A program made the translations under genes and the position numbers. From positions 1-48,907 of the forward strand of contig JANYFG010000040.1 of assembly GCA_025362815.1 (NCBI GenBank): 48,907 nt of DNA, in the 5' to 3' direction. Origin of the DNA: Rhodospirillales bacterium. Its GTDB lineage: Bacteria > Pseudomonadota > Alphaproteobacteria > Acetobacterales > Acetobacteraceae. The notes beneath the pieces were generated by a model. That model was given only the letters and a program-made list of their open reading frames with translations. It did not search any database and was not told the DNA's origin. Position 1 is the first letter of the stretch. Each line of letters begins with the position of its first letter. Shown piece after piece: positions 43,792 through 48,907 of the stretch.

Positions 43792-45032
43792 CAGGCGTCT
43801 CGGCTCCGCTTATCGACGCGGCTGCGCCGCTGCTTCCTGACGTGGCCGCGCCGCCGCTTCTTGACGTGGCTGCGCCGCTGGCCATTTCTGACCGCATGAA
43901 CCACATGGCACCCCGACCCGCGCGGCCGAAAACCGCTGTCGTGCTGATGAATCTCGGCGGGCCGGACAAGATGGAATCGGTGTATCCGTTCCTGCTGAAC
44001 CTGTTCCTCGACCCCGCCATCCTGCGCGTGCCGTTTTTCATCCGTCCGCTTCTGGCCCGCATCATCGCCGGCGCCCGCAAGAAGCCGGCGAGCGAGAACT
44101 ACAAGATCCTCGGCGGCAAATCGCCGTTGCTCGAGCTCACGATCGAACAGTCGGGCGCGCTCGAGGCGGCGTTGGCCGGCGACAACGTGAAGTGCTTCAT
44201 CGCGATGCGCTATTGGCACCCGTTCAGCGAACAGGCCGCGGCCGAGGTGAAGGCGTGGGATCCGGACGAGATCATTCTGCTACCGCTGTATCCGCAGCAT
44301 TCCACCACCACCACCGGCAGCTCGTTCACCGCCTGGCGCGAGGCGGCGGCCGCGGTGGGCCTGGCCAAACCCACGCGCTCCATCTGCTGCTATCATTCCG
44401 ACCCCGGTTTCGTGATGTCCGAGGCCGGGATCGTGAAGCAAAGCTACGAGAAGGCCCGCGCCGAGCTGGACCCCGCCATTCCCCTGCGCGTGCTTTTCTC
44501 CGCCCACGGGCTGCCCGAAAGCATCGTCAAGGCCGGCGACCCGTATCAGCAGCAGATCGAGCGCACGACGGCCGCGGTTCTGCGCCAGATGGCCATTCCC
44601 GATCTCGACAGCGTGGTTTGCTACCAGTCTCGCGCCACACCGCAGAAATGGATCGGGCCTTCGACCGAGGATGAGATCGAACGCGCCGCGCATGACAAGG
44701 TGGCGCTGCTGGTGGTGCCGATCGCCTTCGTGTCCGAACATTCCGAGACGCTGGTGGAGCTGGACGTGGAATATCGCGAAATCGCCGAGCATGCCGGCGT
44801 GCCCGCGTATTTTCGCACGCCGGCGCAGAATTCCGAAAAAGGGTTCATCACGGCGTTGGCCGAACTGGTGCGGCGGACCATGACGCGCGCGCCGGGGCTT
44901 TGCAGCTTCGCGGGGAGCCGCACCTGCTACCGGCCGCACACCGATTGCCCGCATGCCCGCGCCGGGGCACCCGCCCCACCCGGACCTGGCGAGGTGGCGG
45001 TGGAGCCGGTGAAGCTTTCGAGAGCGGCATGA
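43788..45032 (+). CDS. hemH: Ferrochelatase
   Basis: Ferrochelatase inserts Fe2+ into protoporphyrin IX. The 414-residue product has VVLMNLGGPDKMESV at the core start, AMRYWHPFSEQA with the metal-site histidine, LPLYPQHSTTTTGS, FSAHGLPESIV, and FVSEHSETLVELDVEY with the catalytic glutamate. The C-terminus has three closely spaced cysteines in LCSFAGSRTCYRPHTDC, as in ferrochelatases with a [2Fe-2S] cluster. The first 36 residues are not conserved and contain three 8-residue repeats (D-[AV]-A-A-P). ATG 43788 overlaps hemE by ATGA; ATG 43896 is just before the conserved part and could be the real start. Confidence 0.92.
   Translation: MTGVSAPLIDAAAPLLPDVAAPPLLDVAAPLAISDRMNHMAPRPARPKTAVVLMNLGGPDKMESVYPFLLNLFLDPAILRVPFFIRPLLARIIAGARKKPASENYKILGGKSPLLELTIEQSGALEAALAGDNVKCFIAMRYWHPFSEQAAAEVKAWDPDEIILLPLYPQHSTTTTGSSFTAWREAAAAVGLAKPTRSICCYHSDPGFVMSEAGIVKQSYEKARAELDPAIPLRVLFSAHGLPESIVKAGDPYQQQIERTTAAVLRQMAIPDLDSVVCYQSRATPQKWIGPSTEDEIERAAHDKVALLVVPIAFVSEHSETLVELDVEYREIAEHAGVPAYFRTPAQNSEKGFITALAELVRRTMTRAPGLCSFAGSRTCYRPHTDCPHARAGAPAPPGPGEVAVEPVKLSRAA
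43815..43886 (+). repeat. Three 24-bp tandem repeats at the hemH 5' end
   Basis: A 24-bp unit beginning GACG occurs at 43815, 43839 and 43863 with a few mismatches. It encodes D-A-A-A-P-L-L-P, D-V-A-A-P-P-L-L and D-V-A-A-P-L-A-I in the non-conserved N-terminal extension of ferrochelatase. The period keeps the frame. Confidence 0.8.
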
Positions 45033-45727
45033 CGCCGGAAACATTGATGGCCGGCCGCGGCACGCCGCTGCGGCTGGTCATCTTCGACTGCGACGGCGTT
45101 CTCGTGGACAGCGAAGGCATCGCCAACCACATCATCGCACGGGAACTCACCGCGATGGGCTGGCCGATGTCGCCGGCCGAAGCCGATCATCTTTTCCTCG
45201 GCATGACGCTTCCGGACATGACGCCGATCATCGAGGCCAAGACCGGGCGCAGATTGACGGATGCGTGGCGCCAGCACATCCGCGCCGAGTTCATCTCCGT
45301 GCTGGCCGATGAGGTCACCGCCATCGACGGTGCCGTGGCGGCGCTGGACGGGGTGTCGGCCCTGGGCCTGCCGTGGCGCATCGCATCGAACTCGTCGCAC
45401 GAGGAAATGAAGGTGAAGTTCGCGCGGATCGGCATCACGGACAGGGCGGCGGGCCGCACGCACAGCCACCGCGATGTCGCGCGCGGCAAGCCGGCGCCGG
45501 ATCTGTTCCTGGCCACCGCCGCCGCCGAGGGCGTGTTGCCGGCTGAGTGCGTGGTGATCGAGGACAGCACCACGGGCGCCCGGGCCGCCGCCGCCGCGGG
45601 AATGGACTGCCTCGCCTACGTGCCGCACGGCGAGGGTGCGGCGCTGCGCGCGGTGGGTGCCATTCCGTTTCGTTCCATGTATGATCTGCCGGGACTGATC
45701 AGTCTGGCGCTCCGAGGACCTGTATGA
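45029..45727 (+). CDS. HAD-superfamily hydrolase (subfamily IA)
   Basis: This is a 232-residue phosphatase or phosphomutase-like protein. HAD motif I is LVIFDCDGVLVDSE (about 16-29, Asp nucleophile), motif II IASNSS (about 116-121), motif III with Lys in GKPAPDLFLATAAAEG (about 154-169), and motif IV VIEDSTTGARAAAAAG (about 176-191). A helical cap lies between motifs I and II, as in the beta-phosphoglucomutase/Gph group. The substrate is unknown. It overlaps both hemH and hemJ by four bases, so it is part of the heme operon, though a heme role is not implied. Confidence 0.87.
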   Translation: MTPETLMAGRGTPLRLVIFDCDGVLVDSEGIANHIIARELTAMGWPMSPAEADHLFLGMTLPDMTPIIEAKTGRRLTDAWRQHIRAEFISVLADEVTAIDGAVAALDGVSALGLPWRIASNSSHEEMKVKFARIGITDRAAGRTHSHRDVARGKPAPDLFLATAAAEGVLPAECVVIEDSTTGARAAAAAGMDCLAYVPHGEGAALRAVGAIPFRSMYDLPGLISLALRGPV

Positions 45728-46176
45728 CCGTCACCGCACTCGCGCCTTATCTGCTCTACACGAAATCGTTTCACGTGATCGCCGTGATCGCGTGGATGGC
45801 GGGCTTGTTCTACCTGCCGCGGCTTTACGTGTATCACTGTGACCTCGTGCGTGGCAGCGCCGAGAGCGAGCGGTTCAAGGTGATGGAGCGCCGCTTGCTG
45901 AAGCAGATCATGAACCCGGCGATGGCGTTCGCCTGGCTGTTCGGCATTCTTCTCATACTGACGCCCGGCGCTGTTGATTTTCATTCCATCTGGTGGCCGG
46001 TGAAGTTCGTGGCTGTGCTTCTGATGAGCGGCTTTCACGGGGCCTGCTCGAAATGGCGCAAGAATTTCCTCGAGGACCGCAACACGAAGTCGCACCGGTT
46101 CTATCGGTATGCCAACGAGGTGCCGACCGTGCTGATGGTTGTTATCGTGATCATGGCGATCGCGCAGCCGTTCTGA
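45724..46176 (+). CDS. hemJ: Protoporphyrinogen IX oxidase HemJ
   Basis: HemJ is a small heme-b-dependent membrane enzyme that oxidises protoporphyrinogen IX to protoporphyrin IX (UPF0093 family). The 150-residue product has four hydrophobic helices and the conserved N-terminal block LYTKSFHVIAVIAWMAGLFY with the heme-ligand histidine (His17). Later family blocks are RRLLKQIMNPAMAFAWLFG and WWPVKFVAVLLMSGFHG, with the conserved lysine. The neighbourhood hemE-hemH-HAD-hemJ-rho supports the call. There is no hemY or hemG in the window. Confidence 0.93.
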   Translation: MTVTALAPYLLYTKSFHVIAVIAWMAGLFYLPRLYVYHCDLVRGSAESERFKVMERRLLKQIMNPAMAFAWLFGILLILTPGAVDFHSIWWPVKFVAVLLMSGFHGACSKWRKNFLEDRNTKSHRFYRYANEVPTVLMVVIVIMAIAQPF

Positions 46177-46465
46177 GGGCTGTCGGGTGTTCGCGGAGCA
46201 AATGATCCGCGCGGTGTACCCGAATATCGCTTGACGGCGCGCACGTGACGCGTGCGCGTCGCTTGACGACACCCGGCATCGACCTTATGCAAGGTGCTGG
46301 ATATGTCGGTCGCGATGGCCTGCAAACGCCAATTTCCTCCTTCGGACTTTGCCCGCCCGCCGTTTGGCAGGCTGCACACCAGCGGTTTGGCATGTATCGC
46401 CCCGCTTGTTCGTCCTCCCTCACCTGCCCGGCTCCGCCTGTTTCATCCATTTTTGAGGCCACTCC
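46177..46465 (+). promoter_or_regulatory. rho leader region
   Basis: This 289-bp non-coding stretch lies between hemJ and rho. It contains a GC-rich hairpin (46235-46261) and a possible promoter just after it: TTGACG at 46263-46268 and TTATGC at 46285-46290, 16 bp apart. The remaining 175 bases before the rho ATG would form a long, C-rich mRNA leader. Long unstructured leaders on rho are known to allow Rho autoregulation by premature termination; that is the likely job here. A 94-codon open frame at 46245-46529 overlaps the rho start and looks like chance. Confidence 0.5.
46235..46261. other. Strong hairpin between hemJ and rho
   Basis: An 11-bp inverted repeat (46235-46245 with 46251-46261, one G-U pair) encloses TGACG. 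No T-run follows, so it is not a classical terminator. It could end the heme operon weakly or protect the mRNA 3' end. Confidence 0.45.
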
Positions 46466-47740
46466 ATGCACCTTGCCGAACTCAAGGCAAAAGCCCCGGC
46501 GGATCTGCTCAGCTTCGCGGAATCGTTGAACATCGAGAACGCGTCCAGCCTGCGCAAGCAGGACATGATGTTCACCATTCTGAAGACGCTGGCCGAGAAC
46601 GATCAGGCGATCCACGGCGAAGGCACGCTTGAGATCATGTCGGACGGTTTCGGGTTCTTGCGCAGCCCGCAGAGCAATTACCTGCCCGGGCCCGACGACA
46701 TCTACATCTCCCCCACCCAGGTGCGTCGTTTCGCGCTGCGCACGGGTGACACGGTGGAAGGCCAGATCCGGGCGCCGAAGGATGGCGAGCGTTACTTCGC
46801 CATGCTGAAGGTGAACACGATCAATTTCGAGCCGCCCGAGGCGGTGAAGCACCGCATCAATTTCGACAATCTGACGCCGCTTTATCCCGATCAGCGGCTG
46901 AAGATGGAGATCGAGATGAAGGAGCTGCCCGCCAAGGGGCAGGCGCGCGACAACATTCCCCGAGTGATCGACCTCGTGGCGCCGATCGGCAAAGGCCAGC
47001 GCGCGCTGATCGTGGCGCCGCCGCGCACCGGCAAGACGGTGATGCTGCAATCCATCGCGACATCGATCTCGGCCAACCACCCCGAAGCCTTCCTCATCGT
47101 GCTGCTGATCGATGAGCGGCCCGAGGAAGTGACGGACATGGCCCGCACGGTGAAGGGCGAGGTTGTGGCGTCCACGTTCGACGAGCCGGCGACGCGGCAC
47201 GTGCAGGTGACGGAGATGGTGCTCGAGAAGGCCAAGCGCCTGGTGGAACACAAGCGCGACGTGGTGATCCTGCTCGACAGCATCACCCGGCTGGCACGCG
47301 CCTACAACACCGTGGTGCCGTCGTCGGGCAAGGTGCTGACGGGTGGTGTGGACGCCAATGCGCTGCAGAAGCCGAAGCGTTTCTTCGGTGCGGCCCGAAA
47401 TATCGAGGAAGGTGGGTCGCTGACGATCATCGCCACCGCGCTGATCGACACCGGCAGCCGCATGGACGAGGTGATCTTCGAGGAGTTCAAGGGCACCGGC
47501 AACAGCGAGATCATCCTGGACCGCAAGCTTTCGGACAAGCGCACCTTCCCGGCGGTGGACATCACGAAGTCCGGCACCCGGAAGGAAGAACTGCTGGTGG
47601 ACAAAGGCACGCTGTCGAAGATGTGGGTGCTGCGCCGCATCCTCAACCCGATGGGTGCGATGGACGCGATGGACTTCCTGTTGGACAAGCTGAAATACAG
47701 CAAGAACAACAACGATTTCTTCGACGCGATGAATACCTGA
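46466..47740 (+). CDS. rho: Transcription termination factor Rho
   Basis: Rho is a hexameric RNA helicase that ends transcription of untranslated RNA. The 424-residue product has full length. Order: N-terminal helical lead ([20 protein letters not shown]), the cold-shock/OB RNA-binding fold with [20 protein letters not shown], then the RecA-like ATPase with Walker [12 protein letters not shown] (about 178-188), [13 protein letters not shown] (about 212-224), Walker [17 protein letters not shown] (about 268-283) and the Q/R-loops. The start is ATG 46466. No unusual insertions. It ends 6 bp before the EamA gene. Confidence 0.97.
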   Translation: MHLAELKAKAPADLLSFAESLNIENASSLRKQDMMFTILKTLAENDQAIHGEGTLEIMSDGFGFLRSPQSNYLPGPDDIYISPTQVRRFALRTGDTVEGQIRAPKDGERYFAMLKVNTINFEPPEAVKHRINFDNLTPLYPDQRLKMEIEMKELPAKGQARDNIPRVIDLVAPIGKGQRALIVAPPRTGKTVMLQSIATSISANHPEAFLIVLLIDERPEEVTDMARTVKGEVVASTFDEPATRHVQVTEMVLEKAKRLVEHKRDVVILLDSITRLARAYNTVVPSSGKVLTGGVDANALQKPKRFFGAARNIEEGGSLTIIATALIDTGSRMDEVIFEEFKGTGNSEIILDRKLSDKRTFPAVDITKSGTRKEELLVDKGTLSKMWVLRRILNPMGAMDAMDFLLDKLKYSKNNNDFFDAMNT

Positions 47741-47746
47741 GCCGGC

Positions 47747-48631
47747 GTGGGCGTGGCTGTCGTCGACCGGCAGAACACGCTTGCCGGTGTTGGGCTGACG
47801 CTGCTCAGCGCGGTGATGTTCGCCAACACCAACGCGGCGGCGAAATGGGTGATGGCCGAGATCCCCACCAGCGAGATGCTGTGGGTGCGATCGGTGATCG
47901 CCTTGGCCGTCGTCAGCCTGTTCATGCCGCGCCGGGCGTGGGCGACGCTTTGGACGGATGGGCAGTGGCGTTTGCACCTGTTGCGGAACGCCTGTTCGGC
48001 GATTGAGATCCTGTGCTTCTACTGGGCGGTCTCGCGCACCCCGTTGGCGGAGATCACCACGATCTATCTGACCGGGCCGATCTATGTGACGGCTTTGGCC
48101 GCGATGTTCCTCGGCGAAAAGGTCGGCTGGCGTCGCTGGACGGCTGTGGCGGTGGGGTTCTGCGGGGTGGTTGTGGCGATGCAGCCGCAGGCTGGGTCGG
48201 TCTCGGTGCCTGTGCTGGTGGCGTTGTTCGGCAGCGGGCTCTATGCGGCGTCACTGGTGGTGACCCGCCGGCTGCGGGCGTCGCCCAGCACGTTGCTGGT
48301 GGCGACGCAGATGGTGACGCTTCTTGTGCTTTCATCGGCCTCCGGCGGTCTTGGCTGGGTGATGCCGACGCCCCGGCAGCTCATGGTGATGCTGACGATC
48401 GGGGTGGTGTCGATGCTGGCGTTCTGGTGTGTGAACCAGGGGCTGCGGCTGGCGGCCGCCTCGGTGGTGGCGCCGTTCAACTATTCGTCGATCGTGTGGG
48501 CGAGCCTGCTCGGATACCTGGTGTTCGGCGACGTGCCGGCGCCGCATACGCTGGCGGGTGCGGCGATCATCATCGGGGCGGGGCTGTTCATCCTGGTGCG
48601 TGAACGGCGCGTGCGGTCCGCCGCGCCGTGA
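47747..48631 (+). CDS. EamA/DMT family permease
   Basis: This is a 294-residue drug/metabolite-transporter permease with about ten hydrophobic helices in two EamA repeats. The first repeat holds LLSAVMFANTNAAAKWVM and ends PLAEITTIYLTGPIYVTALA; the second ends in VVAPFNYSSIVWASLLGYLVFGD, both typical of RhaT/RarD-like carriers. The start is GTG 47747, 6 bp after rho, so the gene may be read through from rho. The substrate is unknown. It is a different paralogue from the one at 4156. Confidence 0.87.
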   Translation: MGVAVVDRQNTLAGVGLTLLSAVMFANTNAAAKWVMAEIPTSEMLWVRSVIALAVVSLFMPRRAWATLWTDGQWRLHLLRNACSAIEILCFYWAVSRTPLAEITTIYLTGPIYVTALAAMFLGEKVGWRRWTAVAVGFCGVVVAMQPQAGSVSVPVLVALFGSGLYAASLVVTRRLRASPSTLLVATQMVTLLVLSSASGGLGWVMPTPRQLMVMLTIGVVSMLAFWCVNQGLRLAAASVVAPFNYSSIVWASLLGYLVFGDVPAPHTLAGAAIIIGAGLFILVRERRVRSAAP

Positions 48632-48674
48632 TCGGTGGAGGCGTGGGTGGTGTTTTCGCTGTGATTCTGGTGAT

Positions 48675-48907
48675 CTACTTCCCGTAGCCGGGGACCTGTT
48701 TTTCGCGGAGGACCTGGATGCCGGACGTGATGAGACGTCTGGTTTCAGCACTGTCGGTGAAGAACAATTCGTTGCCGTATCGATCGATGATCGTCTGCGT
48801 TGGCAGTCCAGCTTCCAAAGCGGCGTGAAGCTTTCGCGACATGTCAAGATGTGGCGGTCCTTGGCGAAGGCCGTGGACCAGGTATGTCGCCGAGAATATG
48901 AGCATCG
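48675..48907 (-). CDS. Unrecognised protein, may be incomplete at the 5' end
   Basis: The minus-strand frame is open from the window edge to a TAG at 48677-48675. If it starts at ATG 48905 it encodes 76 residues, but the gene may begin outside the window. The sequence includes LHAALEAGLPTQTIIDRYGN and SAETRRLITSGIQVLREKQ and looks like a soluble alpha/beta protein. I do not recognise the family. It faces the EamA gene across 43 bp without a clear hairpin. Confidence 0.45.
   Translation of the reverse strand, partial: MLIFSATYLVHGLRQGPPHLDMSRKLHAALEAGLPTQTIIDRYGNELFFTDSAETRRLITSGIQVLREKQVPGYGK

Noticed and set aside
46245-46529. 94-codon plus-strand open frame in the rho leader, overlapping the rho start
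   Set aside because: No ribosome-binding site, no recognisable sequence, Pro/Ser/Cys-rich composition. It is better read as an untranslated leader.

Overview
This window is high-GC bacterial chromosome from an alphaproteobacterium, most likely Rhodospirillales and probably Acetobacteraceae-like. The lineage call is inference from gene content and order: rpsA-ihfB-lapA-pyrF-trpF, a System I cytochrome c maturation operon, PHB genes with divergent phaR, secB-Tim44-mltA and Smr-XRE modules, and a PPSR-maf / hemE-hemH-hemJ-rho neighbourhood. No tRNA, rRNA, CRISPR array, insertion sequence or prophage was seen. Almost all sequence is coding, and stop/start overlaps of the ATGA type are very common.

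Layout. 1-5049 (+): the 3' part of rpsA, a strong terminator, then ihfB, a LapA-like protein, pyrF, trpF, a GNAT acetyltransferase and an EamA permease. 5059-7904 (-): acetyl-CoA synthetase, a small Rieske protein and an EVE-domain protein. 7981-13100 (+): ccmCDEFGHI, complete for those seven but without ccmAB. 13092-15862 (-): a 40-codon open remnant, phaA, phaC and a small PhaE-like gene, with phaR divergent at 15973 and a MetX-like hydrolase after it. 17700-18443 (-): a Tat-exported Mn-type superoxide dismutase. 18565-25048 (-): hisN-yejA-yejB-yejE-yejF, a peptide ABC importer. 25099-30453: kdsB, rlmN, an IalB-like secreted protein, a TrmH/SpoU methyltransferase, a glycosyltransferase-like protein, and a divergent two-domain methyltransferase. 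30533-34608: a secreted TPR protein, secB, a histidine phosphatase, a Tim44-like protein and mltA. 34610-39193 (+): a solitary DNA methyltransferase and the lactate-utilisation genes lutA/lutB/lutC with an alpha/beta hydrolase between them. 39195-42422: Smr, XRE, a serine beta-lactamase-like hydrolase, maf and the PPDK regulatory protein. 42423-42744: a 322-bp gene-free stretch that I interpret as the chromosomal replication origin. 42745-48631 (+): hemE, hemH, a HAD hydrolase, hemJ, rho and an EamA permease. The window ends inside an unrecognised minus-strand gene.

How the genes work together. Heme synthesis next to the origin (hemE, hemH, hemJ) and Ccm apocytochrome heme ligation are consistent with c-type cytochrome respiration. 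Acetyl-CoA synthetase, beta-ketothiolase, PhaC/PhaE-like and PhaR form a carbon-overflow and PHB storage set. LutABC implies growth on lactate. KdsB, YejABEF, MltA and Tat/Sec-exported proteins show a Gram-negative envelope.

The most notable observations are the hemE-adjacent cluster of DnaA-box-like sites (candidate oriC), a 14-bp tandem repeat that makes a chain of three overlapping five-codon mini-ORFs linking the ialB-like gene to rlmN, a very small PhaE-like partner gene overlapping a short phaC, a methyltransferase plus lut block that appears to split the usual mltA-smr-XRE order, and a hydrolase whose only plausible upstream start is CTG. All positions, motifs and overlaps were read by eye; family calls rest on recognised motifs, not on database searches.
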